This document shows, piece after piece, positions 8,620 to 16,464 of a stretch of 64,000 nt of DNA (the first letter of the stretch is position 1; every line of letters begins with the position of its first letter). The notes below the pieces were generated by a model. It was not told the DNA's origin, made no database searches, and saw only the letters and a program-made list of their open reading frames with translations. The stretch comes from Ktedonobacter sp. SOSP1-85. Its GTDB lineage: Bacteria; Chloroflexota; Ktedonobacteria; Ktedonobacterales; Ktedonobacteraceae. A program made the translations under genes and the position numbers. The DNA lies in assembly GCF_016587415.1 (NCBI RefSeq), contig NZ_BNJI01000001.1, positions 3,759,501-3,823,500 on the forward strand. The letters run 5' to 3'.

Positions 8620-8698
8620 TGCTGTTGATTGCTGACAAAGGGAATGTTTGTGAGAGGGCAACCTGCCACTGGGCTGCACTCTCAACACGAGAACGACT

Positions 8699-9607
8699 CT
8701 AGAAGTGAATGACCCGGTCAATGACTGCGACAGCGAAGATAAGCGCGAGGTAGCAGTTGGAGTACCAGAAGATCGTACGCGCCCACTTCCTCGATGCGTC
8801 ATCATTGAGCAGGCGGACCGCCATATAGACCAGGATGCCACCCAGGATCAGTGAGCTGAACAGGAAGATGTAACCCATGGCGCCCATAAGGAAGAGAATC
8901 GTGGTCACCGCGACCAGGAGCAGCGAGTAGAGCAGAATCTGCTTGCGTGTCTCAGTCTCGCCCATCAAAACCGGGAGCATGGGGACTTTCGCCTTCTCAT
9001 AGTCTTTCTGAATCAGCAGCGAGAGCGCCCAGAAGTGGGGAGGCGTCCAATAGAAGATGATCGCAAAGAGCCAGATGGCTGACAGGGAAACTGAATTGGT
9101 GACAGCTGCCCATCCGACCAGGACCGGAACTGCGCCCGCGGCCCCACCAATCACGATATTTTGCGCGGTGGTACGCTTGAGGCCCAGCGTATAGATAAAG
9201 ACATAGAACAGAATCGCCGAGGTCGCCAGAACGGCGCTAAGCAGATTAACGAGGCCCCAGAGCAGGAAGAAGGAGCCAACCCCGAGGATAATGCCGAAAA
9301 TCAAAGCCTGCTGTGGCTGGACGCGGCCAGCGGGCAGAGAACGGCGTTGCGTCCGTCCCATGACCTGGTCGATGTCGCGATCAATATAGCAGTTGATGCA
9401 GTTTGCGCTCCCAGCTGACATAAAGCCGCCCAGCAGGGTTGCGAGCGTAATGCCCAGGGGAGGGAGTCCGCGTACCGCGATAGCCATGGTCGCGGCTGTC
9501 ACGCCCAATAGCAGGACGGTGACATGTGGCTTTACCAGGTTGATATAAGCGGAAAGTGTCGCGCGCCAGGCTGGCTGTGCGGCGAGAGTGGTATTGGATT
9601 GTGACAC
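8699..9607 (-). CDS. ctaB: Protoheme IX farnesyltransferase (haem O synthase)
   Basis: UbiA-family integral membrane enzyme that transfers the farnesyl group to haem b to give haem O, for the haem-copper oxidase. 302 aa with about nine predicted membrane segments. The Asp-rich prenyl-diphosphate motif is NCYIDRDIDQVMGRTQRR near residue 70; a second conserved loop follows (KRTTAQNIVIGGAAGAVP). The start is GTG with GAGGAG 6 nt upstream. The symbol cyoE is used for the same enzyme in other bacteria. SCO1 lies downstream on the same strand. Confidence 0.95.
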   Translation of the reverse strand: MSQSNTTLAAQPAWRATLSAYINLVKPHVTVLLLGVTAATMAIAVRGLPPLGITLATLLGGFMSAGSANCINCYIDRDIDQVMGRTQRRSLPAGRVQPQQALIFGIILGVGSFFLLWGLVNLLSAVLATSAILFYVFIYTLGLKRTTAQNIVIGGAAGAVPVLVGWAAVTNSVSLSAIWLFAIIFYWTPPHFWALSLLIQKDYEKAKVPMLPVLMGETETRKQILLYSLLLVAVTTILFLMGAMGYIFLFSSLILGGILVYMAVRLLNDDASRKWARTIFWYSNCYLALIFAVAVIDRVIHF

Positions 9608-9937
9608 AATATTCTCCTCATTAGCGCGCGGTCACTTCAGGAACCGCAATCAAATATGGAACAAGACCGCCGCTCACGAGAGGCGGTAATGGCTGTATAT
9701 TGCTGTCGTAAAGTATGGTTTTTAAAATTGTTTAGAGCCAGTGCTGCATATCTCATTGTCGGTCTTGCTCCTGATAGGCTCCTTGCAAGCAATGAATGCC
9801 ACCTTACAAACACCTGAAAGGTTGAAGAATGATGGATAAAGTTCGCCTCTGGTTGAAAAAACTCTTTGCCTCTCTCTATCGGCTCATCTATCACTCTTAT
9901 ACAATTCCCATCTTATACGATTCCCATCTTTCTCCCC
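9608..9937. other. Gap between the TetR gene and ctaB
   Basis: No convincing gene is seen. The short frames here lack ribosome sites and family-like sequence. It should hold the minus-strand promoter of the ctaB-SCO1 unit. A small inverted repeat (ACCGCC ... GGCGGT) lies near 9668-9689. I could not fix a promoter with confidence. Confidence 0.4.
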
Positions 9938-10546
9938 TTATGTGTACGCTTCTGGCCTCAAGCGGAGAATCAACGTGACAATTTCTTTGGCGAACGCATC
10001 ATCCAGTGGCTTAGGATACAAGAGAAAGCGATACCATTTGGCTCCATAAATCAAGTCCGCGAGCACATCCAGGTTGGTATCAGCAGCCAGCTCACCTCTT
10101 TGCATTCCTCGTTGCAAGAGCTCAACCAGCTCTTGCTTTCGTGGCACGATGAACATGCGCTGAAATTCACGTGCAAATTCTGGGTCCAGTTGTGCCTCAG
10201 CCGTCATCCCACTCAATGCGGTTCCCGCTTTCCCCTGCAAGCCTGCGAAAGAAAGCTCAAAGTAGGTCAGTAAATCTCCCTCCAGGGAGCCAGTATCTGA
10301 AAAAGGCGTATGCTCCTCGGTATACACAGTCAGTGCTTCAAGCGTTACGAACGCTTTGGACGACCACCAGCGATAAATGGTCTTTTTCCCCACGCCTGCC
10401 CTCGCGGCAATCGCTTCAATCGTCATGGCACGATAGCCCTCCTGGGAGAGCACCTCAATTGTCGCTTGCAAAATGGCCTGATGGGCCTGATCGCTGCGGC
10501 GGCGGCCAGGCCCGCTCGTTTCTAACGGCCTCCCCTGCTCAAACAT
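9938..10546 (-). CDS. TetR/AcrR-family transcriptional repressor
   Basis: 202 aa, usual size. The N-terminal DNA-binding domain is clear: AILQATIEVLSQEGYRAMTIE, AIAARAGVGKKTIYRWWSSK (recognition helix around residues 40-60). The C-terminal ~130 residues resemble the TetR C-terminal dimer/ligand domain (QRGMQRGELAADTNLDVLADLIYG). It is divergent from two SDR genes, and the shared 142-bp gap has a perfect 20-bp palindrome inside the likely promoter, so autoregulation and repression of the SDR pair is the simplest model. The ligand is unknown. Confidence 0.92.
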   Translation of the reverse strand: MFEQGRPLETSGPGRRRSDQAHQAILQATIEVLSQEGYRAMTIEAIAARAGVGKKTIYRWWSSKAFVTLEALTVYTEEHTPFSDTGSLEGDLLTYFELSFAGLQGKAGTALSGMTAEAQLDPEFAREFQRMFIVPRKQELVELLQRGMQRGELAADTNLDVLADLIYGAKWYRFLLYPKPLDDAFAKEIVTLILRLRPEAYT

Positions 10547-10574
10547 TCCTCTTTCCTTCTCTAAAATTATCCCC

Positions 10575-10604
10575 TTGACTTATACGATACGTATCGTATA
10601 CAAT
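10575..10604 (+). promoter_or_regulatory. SDR-operon promoter with embedded TetR-type operator
   Basis: TTGACT at 10575-10580, an 18-bp spacer and TACAAT at 10599-10604 form a promoter toward the SDR genes. Positions 10581-10600 are a perfect 20-bp palindrome (TATACGATAC and its complement) that fills the spacer and touches the -10 box. A related half-site (GTATCGTTTA) lies near 10629-10638. A TetR dimer bound here would block polymerase in both directions. Confidence 0.78.
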
Positions 10605-10688
10605 TGCTATTGTCAATATGACACGTCGCGTATCGTTTATTGTAGCAGATGCTGGAGAGAGAAACCAGCATGAAAAAGAGGAAATCAA

Positions 10689-11417
10689 ATGGACTTGAGG
10701 GATCAGCGCATTGTGATTCTCGGCGGAACGTCCGGGATTGGACTGGCAACGGCTCACCTTCTGGCTGAGGCCGGGGCGAATATCATTATCGCCGGACGCT
10801 CGCAGGAAAAAGTGACAAGGGCGCTCGCCACTCTTAAAGGCTCTGTCACCGGTGAGGTCGTAGATGCAACCTCGCGTGAAGAGACGCGCAACTTCTTCGA
10901 CCGCATTGGTGCCTTTGACCATCTTGTCCTGACTCTAGCGAGCAACGTAGGAGCGGGAGAGTTCCGCACGCTTGATTTTGACATGCTTCGTCAAGGGTTT
11001 GAGACCAAGTTCTGGCCGCAATTGATCGCGGCGCAGGCCAGTCTCGATTTCTTACGCAAGGATGGCTCTCTGACTATCGTCAGTGCTGTCACGGCCCATA
11101 CCGCTTTCGCTGGCTCCTCCGGATTCGCGGCCGTCAACGGGGCGCTGGAAGCTATAGTTCCCACACTTGCACTGGAATTGCAGCCCTTGCGTGTCAACGC
11201 CGTTGCACCCGGAGGAGTCGCAACTCCTTTCTGGGGTGATTTCCCGGAGGAAATGCGCGAGGCATTCTTCGCGCAATCCGCAGCTATCACTCCGGCTAAG
11301 CGCATTGGACGCCCAGAGGATGTGGCCCAGGTCATTGCTATGCTGATTAGTAACACGTTTATGACCAGTACGATCATTGATTGTGATGGAGGAGCGCGGA
11401 TCAGGTCATCCTGGTAA
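10689..11417 (+). CDS. Short-chain dehydrogenase/reductase family protein lacking the YxxxK pair
   Basis: 242 aa Rossmann-fold protein. The cofactor motif is present (ILGGTSGIGLATA, residues 10-22; AGRS near 35 suggests NADP(H)). The catalytic serine region is visible (LTIVSAVTAH, S132), but the Tyr-x3-Lys pair is replaced by Phe146 and Asn150 (SGFAAVNGALE). The protein is therefore either catalytically altered or uses another mechanism. The ATG has an AGAGGA box. A second SDR starts 32 bp downstream, probably in one transcript controlled by the divergent TetR protein. Substrate unknown. Confidence 0.82.
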   Translation: MDLRDQRIVILGGTSGIGLATAHLLAEAGANIIIAGRSQEKVTRALATLKGSVTGEVVDATSREETRNFFDRIGAFDHLVLTLASNVGAGEFRTLDFDMLRQGFETKFWPQLIAAQASLDFLRKDGSLTIVSAVTAHTAFAGSSGFAAVNGALEAIVPTLALELQPLRVNAVAPGGVATPFWGDFPEEMREAFFAQSAAITPAKRIGRPEDVAQVIAMLISNTFMTSTIIDCDGGARIRSSW

Positions 11418-11449
11418 TTGAGGAGCGCATCTCTCAAAGAGGGCAGACC

Positions 11450-12286
11450 ATGAAACCCATTGCACAACAAACCATTTTGATCACTGGATCAAGCGACGGG
11501 CTCGGAAAACAGACGGCATTGGCCCTGGCAAAGCAGGGAGCGACCGTACTGCTTCACGGGCGCGACCAGCAACGATTGGAAGCGAGTCGGCAGGCGATCC
11601 TGGAAGAGACAGGAAATAGTCATGTGGAAGCCTATCTCGCGGATTTCGCTGATCTTTCAGAGGTGCGCAAGCTTGCACAAACCCTGCAAGCTCAGCATCC
11701 TCGCCTTGATATGCTGATCAATAACGCAGGCATCGGAGCAGGAAAAATCGCTGAGGCCAGACGGGAATTGAGCCGAGATGGTTATGAGCTACGCTTCGCG
11801 ATCAACTATCTCGCGCCCTTTTTGCTGACGCATCTACTCTTACCCTGCTTGCGTCAGACGCCACCCGCTCGCATTATCAATGTGGGATCGGTTGGGCAGA
11901 GTCCAATTGAATTCAGCGATGTGATGTTGGAACGTCACTATGATCCTGCGGACGCCTACCGCCAGAGTAAACTCGCGCTAACCATGTTTACCTTTGACCT
12001 GGCTGAAGAACTGAAAGGAGAGCAGATTACTGTCAACTGCCTGCATCCGGCATCGTTGATGAACACCAGAATGGTCTACGAGTCCTTAGGCTATGCCCTG
12101 AGTACAGTCGAGGAGGGACGGGAAGCCGTGATGTACCTGGCGACCTCGCCTGCGCTGGACAACGTCACTGGCAAATACTTTGACCAGCGGCGGCAAGCGC
12201 GGGCACATTCGCAGGCCTATGATCTGGCAGCCCGTCGTCGGCTCCAACAACTTAGCGAACAACTGACCGGGTTGTCCAACCCATAA
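11450..12286 (+). CDS. Short-chain dehydrogenase (retinol dehydrogenase-like)
   Basis: 278 aa SDR with all classical motifs: cofactor TGSSDGLGKQTA near residue 12, NNAG near 91, serine in INVGSVGQ, and active-site YRQSK near residue 167. The HGRD after the second strand points to NADP(H). Similar in layout to the large group annotated as retinol dehydrogenase-like or WW-domain oxidoreductase-like. Substrate cannot be read from sequence. It is the second gene of the TetR-linked unit and ends at a long hairpin. Ribosome site AGAGGG about 6 nt before the ATG. Confidence 0.88.
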   Translation: MKPIAQQTILITGSSDGLGKQTALALAKQGATVLLHGRDQQRLEASRQAILEETGNSHVEAYLADFADLSEVRKLAQTLQAQHPRLDMLINNAGIGAGKIAEARRELSRDGYELRFAINYLAPFLLTHLLLPCLRQTPPARIINVGSVGQSPIEFSDVMLERHYDPADAYRQSKLALTMFTFDLAEELKGEQITVNCLHPASLMNTRMVYESLGYALSTVEEGREAVMYLATSPALDNVTGKYFDQRRQARAHSQAYDLAARRRLQQLSEQLTGLSNP

Positions 12287-12308
12287 GTAGTGTAAGTGGA
12301 AGAAGAAA

Positions 12309-12356
12309 TTGATCCCAAACCAGGGGCTGACTTTTCAGCCCCTGGTTTGGGATCAA
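12309..12356. terminator. Long perfect hairpin, 22-bp stem, after the SDR pair
   Basis: Arms 12309-12330 and 12335-12356 are perfect complements with a 4-nt loop (CTTT). It lies 22 nt after the second SDR stop and upstream of the stop of the convergent gene at 12453. No T tract follows. Confidence 0.78.
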
Positions 12357-12452
12357 CCGCCCCAGCGTAACTCTGGATGCATTGACTTTAGACTTTCCAT
12401 CCAGGTGGAATAAGCTTAGGTGTCAAGGATGGTAGCTTGTTTATTCCGACAG

Positions 12453-13163
12453 TCAGCTCACAGGTACATTAGCAACAATTTGTGTCTGATTCACAATGTA
12501 GGGAAAACCGTTGTGACAGTCAACCATATATCTTTCGATCAGGTCCTTGAAGAATATCTGCTCTGACGCTGTAGCGTGCTTTGAGGCGTTTTTGCGATAG
12601 GTAGGATTTTTGCCGGGAGGAAGGATGTGTATGATTTCTCCCGTATATTGATTTTCTCGCACCTGGATGGTAACCCTCTCCCCAAGAGGAAGCTTCCCAT
12701 TGCCGAGCGGACCAAAGAGTTGGAGAAACTGCTCATGACTTCCATCAAATTTATAATGTTCGTAGACACGATGCCCATCTTTGAGCGATTCAATGACCGG
12801 GACACGCTCACCCGTTTCCATCGTTACAACCCAGAGTTGTAAAAATGCCTGGGGTTGTAGGACCTCGATCGGAGACCATATGAGCGCCTTCAGATTTGAT
12901 GGAGCGTGAATAGCCTCTAGAGCTGCATGTTCGAAGAGCTTCATTTGTATCTGGCGCAGGATGTCATCGCTCGCACGTTGGCTAAGGACTTGAAGGGTCG
13001 AGATGTTAATACCGTCTACGTTTACCGGAGCCTGCATGCCCAGATATTGCCAGTCAATAGCATCGAGTGTGATGTAGAATTCTTCACAAAGAGTAGTAAT
13101 GCGCCTGGCCTGGTGAGAGGCTTCTCGCTGCTCTTCAACACTGTTTTGGCGTGTGTAAGTCAT
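12453..13163 (-). CDS. Hypothetical protein (236 aa)
   Basis: I do not recognise a family. The ATG has a good GGAG box 9 nt upstream (AAAGGAGCCACAGGC). The protein is soluble, without signal peptide or membrane helix. The first half is helical and polar (QREASHQARRITTLCEEFY, then ALEAIHAPSNLKALIW). The second half looks beta-rich, with QLWVVTMETGERVPVIESL and VTIQVRENQYTGEIIHILPPGKNP. It is the last of three minus-strand unknown genes with short gaps (24 and 60 bp), probably one operon. Confidence 0.6.
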   Translation of the reverse strand: MTYTRQNSVEEQREASHQARRITTLCEEFYITLDAIDWQYLGMQAPVNVDGINISTLQVLSQRASDDILRQIQMKLFEHAALEAIHAPSNLKALIWSPIEVLQPQAFLQLWVVTMETGERVPVIESLKDGHRVYEHYKFDGSHEQFLQLFGPLGNGKLPLGERVTIQVRENQYTGEIIHILPPGKNPTYRKNASKHATASEQIFFKDLIERYMVDCHNGFPYIVNQTQIVANVPVS

Positions 13164-13186
13164 GCCTGTGGCTCCTTTATTTATTA

Positions 13187-13552
13187 TTAAGCGTCTGCAT
13201 CAGTCTCTATTTGGAGTCTGCGCCGCCGTTGTTCCTTGCTCCAACGTGTCAGGAGCAGGGTTTCGCCTTCATTTTTTTGTTCAAAGAATACGGTCGCGAT
13301 ATCAAAATCTGTCTGGTAGCCAAGAGCTATATAGTCGGGACTCTCTGTACATTGAAGCCATTCCGCAAGTTTCTTCTGCGCGCATTCCTCACAGAGAAAG
13401 TGAAAGAGTGGTCGCCCCTGTTCATCACGAAGCTCATACTCAAAGACGGGAACCTTTTGCTTGCACCTGAAGCAGACGCGGTCCCACAAGTTAGCATTTC
13501 TGGTATAGCGCTTGAGGCTCCAAACAAGCGTTCCTGTTGGCATTCGTCTCAT
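13187..13552 (-). CDS. Small zinc-ribbon protein (hypothetical)
   Basis: 121 aa. Two CxxC pairs (VCFRCKQKV near residue 28 and FLCEECAQKK near 54), separated by ~23 residues, form a likely zinc ribbon. The flanks are basic (SKEQRRRRLQ near the C terminus). No membrane segment. Middle gene of the unknown three-gene unit 13849-12453. The start is ATG 13552; an ATG three codons later is also possible. Function unknown; zinc ribbons of this kind often bind nucleic acid or protein. Confidence 0.6.
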   Translation of the reverse strand: MRRMPTGTLVWSLKRYTRNANLWDRVCFRCKQKVPVFEYELRDEQGRPLFHFLCEECAQKKLAEWLQCTESPDYIALGYQTDFDIATVFFEQKNEGETLLLTRWSKEQRRRRLQIETDADA

Positions 13553-13612
13553 CAGCTTCTCTTTCCTCTGAAGGAAGCCAGGCAGTGGTGTGGTGTCATG
13601 TCTGTTTCTGCA

Positions 13613-13849
13613 TCATATCAGGACCTGGCTGTAGCGTTGTGCCTTCTCCCAGTGGCGCTCGGATGGATTAAGGACATCACCTCTTTCCGGGATCAGGCGC
13701 CCTTTGGTGATCAACAGGCGACAATTTGCCCGGTGAAATTGATCTCGCGGGTTTTCTCCTGCAAAGACATCCTGCACATAGTGATATCCCGAATTATTGG
13801 TCCGAGTGATCCAGATACCTTCGGTCTGGTCGAGGGTGGGTATGGCCAT
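13613..13849 (-). CDS. Hypothetical protein (78 aa)
   Basis: First gene of the three-gene minus-strand unit. Soluble, no signal peptide, rich in aromatic and charged residues (GIWITRTNNSGYHYVQDVF; LLITKGRLIPERGD). The ATG follows a weak GAGAG box. No family recognised. Support comes from the operon position and from reasonable composition; the call is moderate. Confidence 0.45.
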   Translation of the reverse strand: MAIPTLDQTEGIWITRTNNSGYHYVQDVFAGENPRDQFHRANCRLLITKGRLIPERGDVLNPSERHWEKAQRYSQVLI

Positions 13850-14489
13850 TAGCTACTCTCATTTCTTTGTAAAAGCGCGTTTGTTTTCATGAAGACGAGC
13901 AAAGATAAAACAAATGGAACATTCCTGCCCCTTCGATGTTTTACATTCTCTCGGAATGGGTGATGAAAAATTGCCAGAATAGGTGGAAGGCAGACGATAA
14001 CACGCGGGAAAAGTTTTCTACGCGGAACAGTTCTCATCAATGTATGACCCTACTAGTATACAGTATTTTTAAAAAAATTACAAATGAAAAGCCTGTATAA
14101 TTTAGACAATTTGAAAAATAATTTTTCAAACTAGACGTAAAAAGATGCACTAATGGCCTGTCTGCTGTATACATAAGAGCGCTTACAATGCGCTCTTCTC
14201 AGGAGACGCTCTTTTCTCTTACCCTCGCTTATGCAGAAAATCAACTTCTATTTTTGTCCGAATTTTCGATCATCACTGCTTTGTATTCTATATACAGTCT
14301 ATTTCGTTCTATTAATTTTGACTTATACCTCTTCAATTATTGATATTGTGTTTTGGGATGAAAAGATGTATAATAAATAGATGATATACACATCGTGATA
14401 CCTGCTCTCTCCTTCAGCTATAAACGAAGCCGGAAGAGATGTGTTGTGGTTTCCTCACTTAAGAGCATCTCTTTAGAATCACCTCTTGT
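13850..14489. other. AT-rich non-coding stretch with a hairpin and a promoter
   Basis: No credible gene in 640 bp. It is clearly more AT-rich than its surroundings, with many T/A runs. An 8-bp stem hairpin (AAGAGCGC, 7-nt loop, GCGCTCTT) lies at 14175-14197. A plus-strand promoter candidate lies at 14346-14374. The left part should hold the promoter for the minus-strand unit that starts at 13849. Confidence 0.5.
14346..14374 (+). promoter_or_regulatory. Candidate promoter for the small-ORF cluster
   Basis: TTGTGT at 14346-14351, a 17-bp spacer and a consensus TATAAT at 14369-14374. It faces the small genes that start at 14490. The predicted transcript would have a leader of roughly 110-150 nt. 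Confidence 0.5.
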
Positions 14490-14741
14490 ATGGCTCCTGA
14501 AAAGGAGCACAACATCGAAAAAGCGAGGACACCTTTGGATAAACAACAACTTCATACACTTGCGCTTCAAGCGAGTGGTGAATACCTGATGAGTCATATC
14601 GCGGGTGTAATGGAGATGGTTCAGGATCAACGTGAAGAGCACAATGAGCCGCGACTAGATGAAGCAATGCTCATTGCCATAGAAGCACAGGCTAAAGTTA
14701 TTGCAGAGCAACTCACGCAACAAGCAAAAGACGACTCCTAA
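14490..14741 (+). CDS. Small acidic hypothetical protein (83 aa)
   Basis: Unknown small protein, largely helical (HTLALQASGEYLMSHIAGVMEMV; LIAIEAQAKVIAEQLTQQAKDD). No membrane helix or signal. The ATG at 14490 has no clear ribosome site; a TTG at 14535 follows GAGGACACC and would give a 68-aa protein starting LDKQQLHT. A short inverted repeat (GGAAGAG ... CTCTTTCC, about 14760-14782) after the stop could end transcription. No family recognised. Confidence 0.5.
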   Translation: MAPEKEHNIEKARTPLDKQQLHTLALQASGEYLMSHIAGVMEMVQDQREEHNEPRLDEAMLIAIEAQAKVIAEQLTQQAKDDS

Positions 14742-14861
14742 GAGCACAAATTTGAAGAAGGAAGAGCGGTGATCCTCTTTCCTCTATCTTAAATAGTTGT
14801 ACTACCTGCTCCAATGCGTAATCTCTCCGAAAACACCTGCGAGCACTAGAAAGGGGTATGT

Positions 14862-15128
14862 ATGAAAACCTTTAGGACCCTGTTTCTCGAAATTTGTTTG
14901 CAACTGAAGTGGCTCGCTAATACCCATCACACCACACTCATGCAGCATACGATGATTCAGCAAAAAATAGGCCGACTGTGTTACCAGGCAGAAAAAGACT
15001 TGCATGTGTCAGATGTGTCTTTGCTGAAGGATCTGCTCAATGTGCAAGAAGATGAGTGGAGCATCTATAAGCAGATGTATCGAGATGGCTTATTCATGAG
15101 AATTGGCGAAAACATGCAGCCTGTTTGA
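14862..15128 (+). CDS. Small hypothetical protein (88 aa)
   Basis: Soluble helical protein, rich in H, Q and L (LQLKWLANTHHTTLMQH; LLKDLLNVQEDEWSIYKQMYRDG). A GAAAGGGG box lies ~6 nt before the ATG. No recognised family. It belongs to a run of small plus-strand ORFs between 14.5 and 15.8 kb with no homologue apparent from sequence alone. Confidence 0.5.
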   Translation: MKTFRTLFLEICLQLKWLANTHHTTLMQHTMIQQKIGRLCYQAEKDLHVSDVSLLKDLLNVQEDEWSIYKQMYRDGLFMRIGENMQPV

Positions 15129-15180
15129 GCAGGTAACTCTCGCACACTGTTGCTGACAAAATAGTGAGGAGGAAATACTG

Positions 15181-15312
15181 ATGTCATTACCCATAATTTT
15201 GTTACTCTTCTGCTTGCTAGCTCTTGGTCTCTTTTGTTACAGAAATGTCCAGAGTTACTTAAGGAGACGAGCAAGCGAGAAGAGGCGCACTATGTTTCGT
15301 GACAGAGTCTAG
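15181..15312 (+). CDS. Small single-pass membrane protein (43 aa)
   Basis: A 43-codon frame starting at ATG 15181 with a strong GAGGAGG box 8 nt upstream. The product begins MSLPIILLLFCLLALGLF, one clear transmembrane helix, followed by a strongly basic tail (YLRRRASEKRRTMFRDRV). This positive-inside layout is typical of real small membrane proteins. It starts 52 nt after the stop of the 88-aa gene. Function unknown. Confidence 0.55.
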   Translation: MSLPIILLLFCLLALGLFCYRNVQSYLRRRASEKRRTMFRDRV

Positions 15313-15380
15313 CAAGATCTCCTCACATGGATAATGTGGTTACCTTTCATGGTGCCTGGTAGTAGAAAGCGAGCTGCTTC

Positions 15381-15788
15381 TTGTCGAAATCTATTCCAAA
15401 TACCTCTCTGGAAGAGAGCCAGCCAAGCGATTTTCTCGTACATATCTCGTATGAATGTATCCTGCAAGAGCGTGCGAGGGAGTTCGACTCCTACATCTAC
15501 GAAATTGCCTGTAGTATTGTGTATCCCGCGACGATGGGACACCTTTCGCTGCGAATTACAGGCGCGAATTCCTATCGGCGAAGCAATATCAAAGAGGTTC
15601 CGGTTACATATCACGAACGCGGAGCCACGACCTATGTTGAGCTCTTTGAAGATGAGCAGCTAGAAGTGAGGATTATTACCTTGGATGGAATTTACAGTAA
15701 GGCCATTTATGTTGCGCGCAAACAAGAACTGTGCGAGCAATATGCAAGGCAACTCACCTCTAACCTTCAGAAGATGAAGTGCTCGTAA
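15381..15788 (+). CDS. Hypothetical protein (135 aa)
   Basis: Frame opens with TTG at 15381 and lacks a clear ribosome site, so the start is uncertain. The sequence looks protein-like: mixed alpha/beta with IYEIACSIVYPATMGHLSLRI, TTYVELFEDEQLEVRIITL and a helical C terminus (KQELCEQYARQLTSNLQ). Two cysteines only; no membrane segment. No family recognised. Last gene of the small-ORF cluster. Confidence 0.45.
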   Translation: MSKSIPNTSLEESQPSDFLVHISYECILQERAREFDSYIYEIACSIVYPATMGHLSLRITGANSYRRSNIKEVPVTYHERGATTYVELFEDEQLEVRIITLDGIYSKAIYVARKQELCEQYARQLTSNLQKMKCS

Positions 15789-16040
15789 TTTTCTTGACTT
15801 GCACCTCCTAAGCAAATGGGCGAACGTCGTCATTCATTACATGGCGACGTGTCTTCTTGTACTCTCTCACAGGGAATTTTTGGTTTTCATCAAATAGAAA
15901 AGTAGGACAACCGCTAGACAGGTCAACCGTGCGGATTTTCAGAGTTTTTTGAGGATTGGCAATCCATTTAGCTGTCAGTAATGGACCTTATAGAACGTGG
16001 AAAAGGGCTTGAAACGGCTTAGGAAGCGGATTGAAAGTTT

Positions 16041-16464
16041 TTGTTAGACTGTACAAATTGTGTTATAGTATGTAGCGGAGAAGAGCACCTTGAGGGGTAT
16101 TGACTGAAGCGAAACGAGCTTTTACTATCTCTCTCTACTCTTTCTAATATAGACGACAGATATTAAGAAAAAGCCATTGGGATTACGTGTTTTGTGCTAG
16201 TCCCACTGGGATGATCAATCCATGGTGTCCTCTGACATGTCCCAACCTATGCTGCCACCTGGTGCTACACATTGTTACACAGCCTCTCAAGCGAGCGCGG
16301 CCTCTGTTACACGTGGTTTTATTCAGGTTCCTGTAAGGTGGTTTTTAGGGACTGCAAGCTACCTGTTAGGGTGGCTCGCTACACTTGGACAATAAAATGG
16401 AGAGAGTGTCGACGAAAAGAGACATTATCGTTCATCGTCAAACTACGTGTTAGGAGATTTAGAC
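16041..16464 (+). promoter_or_regulatory. Oxidase operon promoter and long leader
   Basis: TTGTTA at 16041-16046, 17 bp, TATAGT at 16064-16069 form a good promoter. The first oxidase gene starts at 16465, so the leader would be about 390 nt, unusually long. It contains a possible 57-codon ORF (16222-16395). No known riboswitch was recognised. The stretch 15789-16040 before the promoter is AT-rich and has no gene I can support. Confidence 0.5.
16222..16395 (+). CDS. Candidate small ORF in the oxidase leader (57 aa)
   Basis: ATG 16222 to TAA 16393-16395. The product is S/T/A-rich at first (MSQPMLPPGATHCYTASQ) and ends in a hydrophobic, W-rich segment (VRWFLGTASYLLGWLATL). The ribosome site is weak (GGGATG). 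It could be a small membrane protein of the oxidase operon, or chance. The evidence is the intact frame and the membrane-like end. Confidence 0.25.
   Translation: MVSSDMSQPMLPPGATHCYTASQASAASVTRGFIQVPVRWFLGTASYLLGWLATLGQ

Noticed and set aside
9637..9894. 85-codon minus-strand frame upstream of ctaB
   Set aside because: No ribosome site and no protein-like pattern; probably promoter region.
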